In this document: piece after piece, positions 37,750 to 46,583 of the stretch | How positions within the stretch are numbered: the stretch's first letter is position 1 | Layout of the letters: every line of letters begins with the position of its first letter | Assembly: GCF_014204865.1 (NCBI RefSeq) | Contig: NZ_JACHMG010000001.1 | Span: forward strand, 3,250,501 to 3,314,500 | DNA: 64,000 nt | Direction of reading: 5' to 3' | From: Amycolatopsis jiangsuensis | Lineage (GTDB): Bacteria; Actinomycetota; Actinomycetes; Mycobacteriales; Pseudonocardiaceae | Position numbers and translations under genes: made by a program | Notes under the pieces: model-generated | What the model was told of the DNA's origin: nothing | Databases searched by the model: none | Seen by the model: only the letters and a program-made list of their open reading frames with translations

Positions 37750-40700
37750 CTACTCGAGCACGATGAGGAGGTCTCCACCCTCGACCTGCTGAACGGAGGT
37801 GATCGCCAACCGCCCGACCTTGCCTGCCGCCGAAGCGGTGATCGACGCTTCCATCTTCATGGCCTCGATCGTTGCCACGGTCGCTCCGGCCTCCACCTGG
37901 TCGCCTTCGGCCACCTGCAGCGTCACCACGCCGGCGAACGGCGCGGCGATCTGCTTCGGGTTGCCCTTGTCGGCCTTCTCGGTGACCGGAATGTCCGAGG
38001 CGATGGAGCGGTCACGGATCTGGATCGGCCGGAGCTGCCCGTTGAGGGTGGACATCACGGTACGCACGCCCCGCTCGTCGGCCTCGCCGATGGCTTCCAG
38101 CTCGATGAGGAGCCGGACGCCGGGTTCGAGATCGACGGAGTACTCCTCACCCGGGCGCAGACCGTAGAAGAAGTCCTTGCTGGGCAGCACGCTGGTATCG
38201 CCGTAGGCCTCACGATGGACAAGGAATTCCCTGGTGGGCCCCGGGAACAACAACCGGTTCAGCGTGCCGCGCCGATCATCGGTCAGTTCCTTGTGGTCCT
38301 CTTCGGACAGTTCCGTCACCGGCTTGGCCGCCGAACGGCCCTCGAGCGCCTTGGTGCGGAACGGTTCCGGCCAGCCACCAGGCGGGTCGCCCAGTTCGCC
38401 GTGCAGGAACCCGATCACCGAATCGGGGATGTCGAACCGGTTCGGCTCGGCCTCGAAATCGGCCGGGGTGACACCGGCGCCCACGAGGTGCAGGGCGAGG
38501 TCGCCGACCACTTTGGACGACGGCGTCACCTTCACGAGGTGGCCGAGGATCCGGTCGGCCGCAGCGTACATCGCCTCGATGTCCTCGAAGCGATCGCCGA
38601 GCCCGAGCGCGATGGCTTGCGTGCGCAGGTTCGACAACTGACCGCCCGGGATTTCGTGGTGGTACACGCGACCGGTCGGCGAAGCGAGGCCGGCCTCGAA
38701 CGGTGCGTAGATCTTGCGGACGCTCTCCCAGTAGGGCTCGAGGTCGCCGATCGCCTGCAGGTCGAGGCCGGTACTACGAGCGGAGTGATCGGTGGCCGCG
38801 ACGATCGAGCCGAGCGAAGGCTGGGACGTGGTGCCCGCCATGGACGAGACGGCGCCGTCCACCGCGTCCGCGCCGGCCTGGATCGCGGACAGGTAGGTGG
38901 CCAGCTGGCCACCCGCGGTGTCGTGCGTGTGAATGTGCACCGGCAGGTCGAACTCCTTGCGCAGCGCGGTCACGAGCCGAGCCGCCGCGGGCGCACGGAG
39001 CAGACCGGCCATGTCCTTGATCGCCAGGATGTGCGCGCCGGCGCCCACGATCTGCTCGGCCAGTTTGAGGTAGTAGTCGAGCGTGTAGAGCTTCTCGTTC
39101 GGATCAGAGAGATCGGAGGTGTAACAAAGAGCGACCTCGGCCACGGCGGTGCCGGTCTCGCGAACGGCTTCGATGGCCGGCCGCATCTGCTCGACGTCGT
39201 TGAGGGCGTCGAAGATGCGGAAGATGTCGATACCGGTCGCGGTCGCCTCCTCGACGAACGCAGTGGTGACTTCAGTCGGGTAAGGCGTGTAGCCGACTGT
39301 GTTGCGGCCCCGCAGCAGCATTTGGAGGCAGATGTTCGGTACGGCCTTGCGCAGCTGTTCGAGCCGTTCCCACGGGTCCTCGGCGAGGAAGCGCAGTGCG
39401 ACGTCGTAGGTCGCGCCGCCCCAGCATTCGAGGGACAGCAGCTGCGGCACGGTCGCGGCGACCACCGGCGCCACGGCGAGCAGGTCTTTCGTGCGGACTC
39501 GTGTCGCGAGGAGCGACTGGTGCGCGTCGCGGAAGGTCGTGTCGGTGACGCCGAGCAACGGCGATTCGCGGAGCCAGCTCGCGAAACCTGCCGGGCCGAG
39601 TTCGGTCAGCTTCTGCTTGGAACCGTCCGGAGGAGCGAGCTCGGACAGCTTCGGCAGCTTCGTCGCGGCGTCGGGTGTGCGCGGACGTTCACCGTGCGGG
39701 CGGTTCACCGTCTGGTCGGCGAGGTAGGTGAGCAGCCGCGTGCCGCGGTCCGCGGAGTGGCGTGCGGTGAGCAAATGCGGCCGTTCCTCGATGAACGACG
39801 TGGTCACCCGGCCCTCGCGGAAATCCTGATCGTCGAGCACGGCTTGCAGGAACGGAATGTTCGTCGCCACGCCGCGGATACGGAATTCGGCCACTGCACG
39901 GCGAGCACGGCCCACCGCGGTGCGGAAGTCGCGACCGCGGCAGGTGAGTTTCACCAGCAGCGAGTCGAAGTGGGCGCTGATCTCGGTCCCGGAGAAGGCG
40001 GTGCCGCCGTCGAGCCGGATGCCGGAACCGCCGGGGGAACGATAGGCGCTGATCATGCCGATGTCCGGGCGGAAACCGTTCGCCGGGTCTTCGGTGGTGA
40101 TGCGGCACTGCAGCGCGGCGCCGCGCAGGTAGATCTTGTCCTGCGAAAGGCCGAGGTCGTCGAGGGTTTCGCCGGAAGCGATGCGCAGCTGGGACTGCAC
40201 GAGGTCGACGTCGGTGACCTCTTCGGTGACCGTGTGCTCGACCTGGATGCGCGGGTTCATCTCGATGAAGACGTGGTTGCCCTGCCGGTCGAGCAGGAAC
40301 TCGACGGTGCCGGCGTTGCGGTAGCCGATCTGGCGGGCGAACCGCACGGCGTCGGCGCAGATGCGGTCCCGCAGGTCGGGGTCGAGGTTCGGCGCGGGCG
40401 CCAGCTCGACCACCTTCTGGTGTCGCCGCTGCACGGAACAGTCACGTTCGAAGAGGTGGATCACGTTGCCCTCGCCGTCGGCGAGGATCTGTACCTCGAT
40501 GTGCCGCGGCTCGACCACAGCCTTCTCCAGGAACACCGTCGGGTCGCCGAAGGCGGACTCGGCCTCGCGCGCGGCCGCTTCGATGGACTCGCGCAGCTGG
40601 GCCGGGTCCTCGACCCGGCGCATACCACGCCCACCGCCGCCGGCGACGGCCTTGACGAACACCGGGAAACCGAGGTCGTCGGCCGCGGCCACCAGTTCGT

Positions 40701-41124
40701 CGACGTCACTCGACGGCTGCGAAGAGCCGAGTACCGGGACGCCGGCCTCCCGCGCGGCCTTCACCGCGCGTGCCTTGTTGCCCGTGAGTTCGAGGATGTC
40801 CGCGCTCGGGCCGACGAATGTGATCCCTGCCTCTTCGCAGGCCAGGGCGAGGTCGGGGTTCTCCGACAGGAAGCCGTAACCCGGGTAGACCGCGTCGGCA
40901 CCCGCCTTCTGGGCGGCCTTGACGATCTCCTCGACCGAGAGATAGGCACGGACCGGATGGCCCGGTTCGCCGATCTCGTAGGCCTCGTCGGCCTTCAGCC
41001 GATGCAGCGAGTTGCGGTCTTCGTGCGGGAACACGGCGACCGTGCCCGCCCCCAGTTCGTAGCCTGCGCGGAACGCCCGGATGGCGATCTCCCCGCGGTT
41101 GGCCACCAGCACCTTGCGGAACAT
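37750..41124 (-). CDS. pyc: Pyruvate carboxylase
   Basis: The 1124-aa biotin enzyme replenishes oxaloacetate from pyruvate, ATP and bicarbonate. Order of domains: biotin carboxylase (about 1-450; FRKVLVANRGEIAIRAFRA, GGGGRGMRRV, VEFLLDRQGNHVFIEMNPRIQVEHTVTEE); carboxyltransferase (about 520-800; DTTFRDAHQSLLATRVRTKD, FRIFDALNDVEQM, IKDMAGLL); and a C-terminal biotinyl domain with the biotin lysine in ATIEAMKMEAS. It starts at ATG 41124 with GGAAGGACC upstream. rsmD and pyc are near neighbours in mycobacteria; here about 8.6 kb of other genes separate them. The glycine operon also feeds pyruvate through SdaA, but no control links the two. Confidence 0.97.
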   Translation of the reverse strand: MFRKVLVANRGEIAIRAFRAGYELGAGTVAVFPHEDRNSLHRLKADEAYEIGEPGHPVRAYLSVEEIVKAAQKAGADAVYPGYGFLSENPDLALACEEAGITFVGPSADILELTGNKARAVKAAREAGVPVLGSSQPSSDVDELVAAADDLGFPVFVKAVAGGGGRGMRRVEDPAQLRESIEAAAREAESAFGDPTVFLEKAVVEPRHIEVQILADGEGNVIHLFERDCSVQRRHQKVVELAPAPNLDPDLRDRICADAVRFARQIGYRNAGTVEFLLDRQGNHVFIEMNPRIQVEHTVTEEVTDVDLVQSQLRIASGETLDDLGLSQDKIYLRGAALQCRITTEDPANGFRPDIGMISAYRSPGGSGIRLDGGTAFSGTEISAHFDSLLVKLTCRGRDFRTAVGRARRAVAEFRIRGVATNIPFLQAVLDDQDFREGRVTTSFIEERPHLLTARHSADRGTRLLTYLADQTVNRPHGERPRTPDAATKLPKLSELAPPDGSKQKLTELGPAGFASWLRESPLLGVTDTTFRDAHQSLLATRVRTKDLLAVAPVVAATVPQLLSLECWGGATYDVALRFLAEDPWERLEQLRKAVPNICLQMLLRGRNTVGYTPYPTEVTTAFVEEATATGIDIFRIFDALNDVEQMRPAIEAVRETGTAVAEVALCYTSDLSDPNEKLYTLDYYLKLAEQIVGAGAHILAIKDMAGLLRAPAAARLVTALRKEFDLPVHIHTHDTAGGQLATYLSAIQAGADAVDGAVSSMAGTTSQPSLGSIVAATDHSARSTGLDLQAIGDLEPYWESVRKIYAPFEAGLASPTGRVYHHEIPGGQLSNLRTQAIALGLGDRFEDIEAMYAAADRILGHLVKVTPSSKVVGDLALHLVGAGVTPADFEAEPNRFDIPDSVIGFLHGELGDPPGGWPEPFRTKALEGRSAAKPVTELSEEDHKELTDDRRGTLNRLLFPGPTREFLVHREAYGDTSVLPSKDFFYGLRPGEEYSVDLEPGVRLLIELEAIGEADERGVRTVMSTLNGQLRPIQIRDRSIASDIPVTEKADKGNPKQIAAPFAGVVTLQVAEGDQVEAGATVATIEAMKMEASITASAAGKVGRLAITSVQQVEGGDLLIVLE

Positions 41125-41267
41125 GCCCGGTCCTTCCGGTCGCGGATCGGTATCGAAGGCACGTTACCCGGTTGTTCCCGCTGTCCGGGAGTTGTAGTCC
41201 AAGTGATGGACATCATGCGCGCCGACCTGCGTGCATGATGCCGGGGGTCTTCGCGCCCACGCAACAC

Positions 41268-42200
41268 TCAGCGACCTGGCGCGGGCAACGTGCACAGGAG
41301 CCGGTTCGCCGATCCGGAAGGCACGTTCTTGAGCACATTCGGCGTCGCGGCCTGCACCAATGCCGTTTCGACGCTGGATGGCGAATCGTCCGGGTGCCCG
41401 GCTCGGTAGACCGCCGCGGCTCCCGCCGCCACCGCCGCGGCCATCGAGGTGCCGGACAACGTACCGGCGTCCGGGGAGCCGGCGACCGGCGCGGGCACGT
41501 CGACGCCGGGCGCATACAGGTCGATCGGCGTCCCGAAGTTCGAGAAACTCGCGACCTGGTCCTGCACGTCGCTTGCCCCGACCGTGAGCGCGGAGGAGAC
41601 ACGTGCCGGCGAAATCTGGGCCGCGTCGGTGCTGCCCTCGCCGGCCGGGACCACGGTCGGCACCACGGCGGCCAGGTCACCGACGGCCTTGTCCAGCTGG
41701 TCGTTGGGCACGCCGCCGATCCCGAGCACCGCGACCGCAGGCTGGTGCGCGTTCTTCGCGACCCAGTCGAGGCCGGCGATGATGTTGTCGGTGGAACCGC
41801 CGCCGGCCTGGTCGAGTACCCGGACCGGGACGATCTGCGCCGCCTTGGCGACGCCGTAGCCGCGGCCGGCGACGATTCCGGCGACCCGGGTGCCGTGTCC
41901 GTTGGTGTCCGAGGTGTCCGTGCCGCCGCTGAGGAAATCCTTACCGGGCAGGACACGACCTTGCAGATCCGGGTGTTTGGCGTCGACGCCGCTGTCGATC
42001 ACGTAGACGGTGACGTCCGCGGCATCGGAATCGTAGTGATACTTCTGGTCGAGGCCGGTGCGTTGGTCGATCCGGTCGAGCGCCCAGCTCGGCGGGTTGG
42101 CTTGAGCTCCTCCCGCCGCCTGAGCCGGCACCTGGAGTCCGGTGACCAGCAGAAACGTCATAATTGCCGAAAAAGGACCACGCGCCGCTCGGTTCCGCAT
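41268..42200 (-). CDS. Secreted subtilisin-like S8 protein lacking the oxyanion asparagine
   Basis: The 310-aa protein has a signal peptide (about 1-28, ending VPAQAA) and runs straight into the catalytic domain with only about 25 residues between, so there is no I9-type propeptide. Triad residues are D69 (VYVIDSGVD), H102 (TNGHGTRVAG) and S252 (LSGTSMAAAV). The oxyanion position, normally the Asn of AGN, is E188 (VVPAGEGS), and the Pro after GTSMAA is Ala. The upstream strand reads AVLGIGG instead of the usual N-x-S-L-G. It may be a weak protease or a binding protein. A tandem 22-bp repeat lies in its upstream region. Confidence 0.85.
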   Translation of the reverse strand: MRNRAARGPFSAIMTFLLVTGLQVPAQAAGGAQANPPSWALDRIDQRTGLDQKYHYDSDAADVTVYVIDSGVDAKHPDLQGRVLPGKDFLSGGTDTSDTNGHGTRVAGIVAGRGYGVAKAAQIVPVRVLDQAGGGSTDNIIAGLDWVAKNAHQPAVAVLGIGGVPNDQLDKAVGDLAAVVPTVVPAGEGSTDAAQISPARVSSALTVGASDVQDQVASFSNFGTPIDLYAPGVDVPAPVAGSPDAGTLSGTSMAAAVAAGAAAVYRAGHPDDSPSSVETALVQAATPNVLKNVPSGSANRLLCTLPAPGR

Positions 42201-42794
42201 GCCAGGGTCGTATCCCGGTCGCCGTCGAGCGGCAACTCGGGGTCACACGATGGGCTGGTCCCTCGGGAAAGGCTCTCGGTGGCCGCACAGTGGCGAGTGG
42301 GCATGGCGATCTTGGTACGACGGAGGTTGAGAACCGGACCTCGATCTCCTGGCCAAGGGTCGTGGTGATCGCTGCCAAGGGGCGCGGTGGTCGCCGCCAA
42401 GGGACGCGGTGGTCGCTGCCGAGGGGCGCGGCGATGCAGATCTATGGGACGTAGATCGCAAGGGCTGGGATGTGACTGTGGCTTCTGAACGGCGACGAGT
42501 GCTTCGCGGTGCACGAGCCCGCTTCACCACGGTAGGCGCGTGCTGGTTACGCCGTCAGCGAAAGCGGGGCGGCCGTGTAGTGCTTCGGCACGCTCGCGTA
42601 CAAGAGGTGCGGGGCCGGACCCCATGAGAGTGGGGCAGGCGATGGCGCCGCGTGGTTCGCCAAGTACGTGGATGGCGTCGCGTGTTTCGGCGCGGGGAAT
42701 TTGGCTCGCGACGCCGGCTCGCCAACACATAAGTCTGTGCCGATCAGGTGTACCGCCGCTCGGTCGCTGTCGCCCGGAAACGGCCGATGGTCGC
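42201..42794. other. Upstream region of the subtilase gene, no gene seen
   Basis: About 590 bp between the subtilase start and the erythromycin-esterase-like stop, both minus strand. Apart from the 22-bp tandem repeat at 42352-42439 I see no gene or RNA. The promoter of the subtilase gene should be here. Confidence 0.5.
42352..42439. repeat. 22-bp tandem repeat F, four units
   Basis: Units start at 42352, 42374, 42396 and 42418, exactly 22 bp apart, with consensus GCCAAGGGRCGCGGTGGTCGCY. The middle two differ at three positions and the last is more diverged. It lies about 150-240 bp upstream of the subtilase gene. A period of two helical turns would place each copy on the same DNA face. Confidence 0.85.
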
Positions 42795-44009
42795 TTACGC
42801 GGGCGACACGTGGGCGCTGACCGACATGTTCGGCAGGTAGACGAGCGCGTCGAAGGCGTGCACGACATCGACCGGCGTGAACATGTGCGCGTGCCGGATG
42901 CTCGATGGCCCCGGCTCGTCCCTCGTCCGGTCTTGCCGCACATCGACCACGCAGGCGTCTGCACCGTCCAGGGCGGCTTCGACGCTGCCCTCAGCCAGCG
43001 GCGGAAGTTCCTGCTCGTAAACGCGGAAGCCGAGGCGCTCTCGTTCGTCGGGTTCCAAGCCGGTCGTGGTTCCGGCGCCGGCCGTGAGCCCCAGGGCGAA
43101 GTACTCGTCTCCGAACTCTTCGGCCAGGTGAACGCCTGCCGGCGGGAAAGCCACGTTCGGCATCGGCGAGAACGGCGTGCGCTGGAGGTGTCCGTTGTGG
43201 ACCATGAGCGCGATCTTCGTGTCTGCTCCGTGCAGACGGCGAAGGAGCTTCACCGTCGCAGCCATGTAGGTATCGCGCGAAGAGCTCTGCAACGGCGGGG
43301 CTGTTCCCGCCATCATGGCTGCGAGTTCGCGCAGGTACACGTCAATACGCAGCGCGCCGATCGCGTGATGTTCGGCAATGGACTGACGGTCCCGTTCACT
43401 CCGCTGCCGGTGAACGGGCGCCAGCGAACGGAGGTAAGCGGCCAGGGTTGTCAGAGCCGCCGTCGCCGCGTCGCGTGCCGAGACCTCCATTGCCTCATAA
43501 CGGCCAGGGGCCACGGCGCTGCTCACCCCCGCGTAGGGCTCGGTAGCGGTGATCGCGGCCTCTACCAGGGGAAGGAGTTCGGGGTCGACTTCCTGGAGGT
43601 ACTCCCGGACGGCATGCAGCGCGGGCAACGGCGAGCCACCCGAGCTCGGCACGTCCAGACCGGAGTAGTGCACGCCGCCGCGGTCACGGAGCCAGGTGAG
43701 CATTTCGTGCATCTCCGGCGAGTCACCGAGAGTGAAGGTGAACCCGTCTCGCGCGATTCCGGCGACGTGACCGGGACCGCCGCGCAGCCATCGTTGCACA
43801 AGGTCACCCTCCGCGAAGCCGGATTCGAAGCCGAGCACGGTGAATCCGTGGTCGTCGACGAGACTGCGCAGCAGGCGGGAACGAAGCTCACCGAATTCCC
43901 GGATGTGGTGGTTGTTCTCACCGATCGCGACGATCCGCGCGTCGCCGAAGAGGTCGGTGATCGGCGTGAGATCGCCGGACAGCGGCGAACGGGCTCTCAG
44001 TGATGGCAT
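42795..44009 (-). CDS. Erythromycin-esterase-family protein
   Basis: The 404-aa protein has the Ere/EreA-like signatures in order: IVAIGENNHHIREF (catalytic His region), VLGFESGFAEGDLV, and IALMVHNGHLQR near residue 280. Ere enzymes open the macrolactone of erythromycin-type antibiotics. Many homologues in antibiotic producers have other or unknown esters as substrates, so macrolide resistance is only one possibility. I start at ATG 44009; a GTG 9 bp upstream is also in frame, and neither has a good ribosome site. Array E lies directly upstream. Confidence 0.85.
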   Translation of the reverse strand: MPSLRARSPLSGDLTPITDLFGDARIVAIGENNHHIREFGELRSRLLRSLVDDHGFTVLGFESGFAEGDLVQRWLRGGPGHVAGIARDGFTFTLGDSPEMHEMLTWLRDRGGVHYSGLDVPSSGGSPLPALHAVREYLQEVDPELLPLVEAAITATEPYAGVSSAVAPGRYEAMEVSARDAATAALTTLAAYLRSLAPVHRQRSERDRQSIAEHHAIGALRIDVYLRELAAMMAGTAPPLQSSSRDTYMAATVKLLRRLHGADTKIALMVHNGHLQRTPFSPMPNVAFPPAGVHLAEEFGDEYFALGLTAGAGTTTGLEPDERERLGFRVYEQELPPLAEGSVEAALDGADACVVDVRQDRTRDEPGPSSIRHAHMFTPVDVVHAFDALVYLPNMSVSAHVSPA

Positions 44010-44089
44010 GAGCAGCACGCTAATGCAACGTCAGCGGGAGACGGCAACCGATTTGTCAGTATTCGCCCGCGAAGCGACAGCTCTGAACC

Positions 44090-44345
44090 GACTCGCAGGC
44101 GACGTGGCCACACCACACACCGGCGAGGCGACCGCTCACGCACACGCCGGCGAAGCGGCCGTCGCGCACAACGCGGCGAACCGGCAACTCCACAACCGGC
44201 GTGACGACCGCTCCGCACACGCGACGACGACCGGCCACACCACACACCAGCGAGACGACCGCTCCACACACACGACGACGACGTGACCACACCACACACC
44301 GGAGTGACGGACCGCTCCGCACACAACCCGACGAACCGGCAACTC
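44090..44345. repeat. Degenerate repeat array E, about 51-bp period
   Basis: The block ACCGGCGNGACGACCGCTC recurs near 44119, 44147, 44195, 44247 and 44298 (spacings 28, 48, 52 and 51). It alternates with CCACACCACACACC (44109, 44235, 44287) and with CGACGAACCGGCAACTCCAC (44177 diverged, 44330). It fills the gap between recG (downstream end) and the Ere-family gene (upstream end), so any promoter for the latter is inside or beside it. Confidence 0.7.
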
Positions 44346-44384
44346 CACTGCCGTTGGCAATGACACTGACACTGCCGACGGCAC

Positions 44385-44409
44385 TGGCACCGGCCCGGCA
44401 CCGGTGCCA
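44385..44409 (-). terminator. Terminator hairpin after recG
   Basis: TGGCACCGG (44385-44393) pairs with CCGGTGCCA (44401-44409) across 7 nt, 14 bp past the recG stop. Confidence 0.55.
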
Positions 44410-44423
44410 CCACCGGGGACGGG

Positions 44424-46583
44424 TCAGCTCTTTTCCAGGAACTCGGCCCGTTCCAGGTCCACCACGTCGGTCACCATCTGGGCGAGGCCGGGGTGGTCGG
44501 TCAGGGCAGGGTCGCCGACCACGATTTCCTGCGCTTGCGCGCGCGCCTCGGTGATCACGTCCTCGTCGCGGAGCAGGGAGAGCAGTTTCAGGCCCGAGCG
44601 CTTCCCCGACTGCGCAGCGCCCAGGATGTCGCCTTCACGGCGCAGCTCCAGGTCCAGCCGGGACAGCTCGAAGCCGTCCGTGGTGGACTCCACCGCGGCC
44701 AGCCGCTCACGGGTCGACGTGCCGTCCAGTGCCTCCGTGACCAGCAGGCACAGGCCCGGCACACTGCCCCGGCCCACCCGGCCACGCAGCTGGTGCAGCT
44801 GGCTCACGCCGAACCGGTCCGCGTCGAGGATCACCATCGCGGTCGCGTTGGGCACGTTGACGCCGACCTCGACCACGGTCGTCGCCACCAGGACGTCGAT
44901 CTGGCCTGCGCCGAAGGCCCGCATCACGGCGTCCTTCTCGTCCGCGGGCATCCGGCCGTGCAGCGCGGCGACCTTCACACCGCTCAACGGACCGTTCGCC
45001 AGGTCCGGTGCCACGTCCAGCACGGCCAGCGGCGGACGCTTGTCGCTCTTGTCCGACGGCGGCTCGTCGCCGATCCGCGGACACACCACATACGCCTGAT
45101 GCCCCTTGGAAACCTCTTCACGCACCCGTTCCCAGGCACGGTCGAACCACGCCGGCTTCTCCGTCACCGGTACGACGGTGGTCTTGATCGGTGAGCGGCC
45201 CACCGGCATCTCACGCAGCGCCGAGGTCTCCAAGTCACCGTAGACAGTCATGGCGACCGTGCGCGGGATCGGCGTCGCAGTCATCACCAGCACGTGCGGG
45301 CTGGTCGAATCCGCACCGCGCGAACGCAGCGCGTCCCGCTGCTCCACGCCGAACCGGTGCTGTTCGTCGACCACCGCCAGGCCCAGGTCGTGGAACTGCA
45401 CGGTGTCCTGAATGAGCGCGTGCGTTCCCACGACGATGCCCGCTTCGCCGCTGACGGTGTCCAGCAACGCCTTCTTGCGTTCCTTCGCCCCCATCGAGCC
45501 GGTCAGCAACGTAACCCGGGTTGCGTTCTCCGCGGCCCCCAGCTCACCTGCCATCCCCAACGCGCCGAGCATCTCCCGTAGCGAACGCGCGTGCTGCGCC
45601 GCCAGCACTTCGGTGGGCGCGAGCATCGCTGCCTGCCTGCCGGAGTCGACTGTCTGCAGCATCGCGCGCAACGCGACCACTGTCTTCCCCGAACCGACTT
45701 CGCCCTGCAACAGCCGGTTCATCGGATGCTCGGACGACAGGTCGGCGGCGACCTCTTCGCCGATCGCGCGCTGTCCCGCGGTGAGCTCGAACGGCAACTG
45801 CTTGTCGAACGCGTCGAGGATGCCGCCGTCGGTGTGCGGGCTCGGCTTCGCCGGGCGCGACACCGCGGAATGCCGCCGCTGCGCGAAAATCAGCTGCACG
45901 GCCATTGCTTCGTCCCACTTGAGCCGGTGCCGCGAACTCTCCAGGTGCGCCCAGTCCTCAGGACGGTGAATACCACGCAGCGCACGCTCCAGGCCGATCA
46001 GCTGATGCCGCGTGCGCAGGTCGTCGGGCACCGGATCGTCGCCGATCTCGAGCACGTCGAGCACCTGCCGCACACACTTCGCGATCGACCACGTCGGCAT
46101 TCCCTGCGCGGCCGGGTACACCGGGATGATCTCGGCAAGGAAGTTGTCCACGGCCGCGGCCTCGCGCTCGGGTTCGAGCAGCTCGTACTCCGGGTTGGCC
46201 AGCTGCAGGGTGTCCCGGAACGCGGTGACCTTGCCCGCGAACAGCCCGGTTTTGCCCGGAGCGAGCTCCTTTTCCCGCCACGCCTGGTTGAAGAAGGCGC
46301 ACGCGAGCCTGCGGCGGCCGTCGGTGATCACCATGTCGAGAATGGTGCCGTTGCGGGACTTCATCCGCCGCTTGCTGATCTTCTCGATCCGCGCCAGCAC
46401 GGTGGCGTGCTCGCCCAGCTCCAGGCCGGCGATGTCGGTCAGCTCGCCGCGTTCGGCGTACCGGCGCGGATAATGCCGCAGCAAATCGGAAACCGTCTCG
46501 ATGCCGAGAGCGCCGGCGAGCGCCTTCGCCGTCTTCGCGCCCAGCAGCAAGGGCAGTGCGTCACGTAGTCCGGCCATCGTCAT
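44424..46583 (-). CDS. recG: ATP-dependent DNA helicase RecG
   Basis: The 719-aa branch-migration helicase rescues stalled forks. An N-terminal wedge/OB domain (about 1-250) is followed by the helicase core: Walker A QGEVGSGKTVVA, DEQHRFGVEQR, TATPIPRTVAMTVYGDL, and C-terminal motifs QAYVVCPRI, LHGRMPADEKD, VATTVVEVGVNVPNATAM, and QLHQLRGRVGRG. Its ATG overlaps the stop of the DAK-kinase gene (ATGA, 46580-46583), so the two are translationally coupled. This pair is also adjacent in mycobacteria. Confidence 0.97.
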   Translation of the reverse strand: MTMAGLRDALPLLLGAKTAKALAGALGIETVSDLLRHYPRRYAERGELTDIAGLELGEHATVLARIEKISKRRMKSRNGTILDMVITDGRRRLACAFFNQAWREKELAPGKTGLFAGKVTAFRDTLQLANPEYELLEPEREAAAVDNFLAEIIPVYPAAQGMPTWSIAKCVRQVLDVLEIGDDPVPDDLRTRHQLIGLERALRGIHRPEDWAHLESSRHRLKWDEAMAVQLIFAQRRHSAVSRPAKPSPHTDGGILDAFDKQLPFELTAGQRAIGEEVAADLSSEHPMNRLLQGEVGSGKTVVALRAMLQTVDSGRQAAMLAPTEVLAAQHARSLREMLGALGMAGELGAAENATRVTLLTGSMGAKERKKALLDTVSGEAGIVVGTHALIQDTVQFHDLGLAVVDEQHRFGVEQRDALRSRGADSTSPHVLVMTATPIPRTVAMTVYGDLETSALREMPVGRSPIKTTVVPVTEKPAWFDRAWERVREEVSKGHQAYVVCPRIGDEPPSDKSDKRPPLAVLDVAPDLANGPLSGVKVAALHGRMPADEKDAVMRAFGAGQIDVLVATTVVEVGVNVPNATAMVILDADRFGVSQLHQLRGRVGRGSVPGLCLLVTEALDGTSTRERLAAVESTTDGFELSRLDLELRREGDILGAAQSGKRSGLKLLSLLRDEDVITEARAQAQEIVVGDPALTDHPGLAQMVTDVVDLERAEFLEKS

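Noticed and set aside
38215..41238. Very long plus-strand frame (about 1000 codons) opposite pyc, and similar ones opposite gcvP and glyA
   Set aside because: Mirror frames caused by strong third-position GC in the real genes; the translations are Arg/His/Gly-rich without domains.
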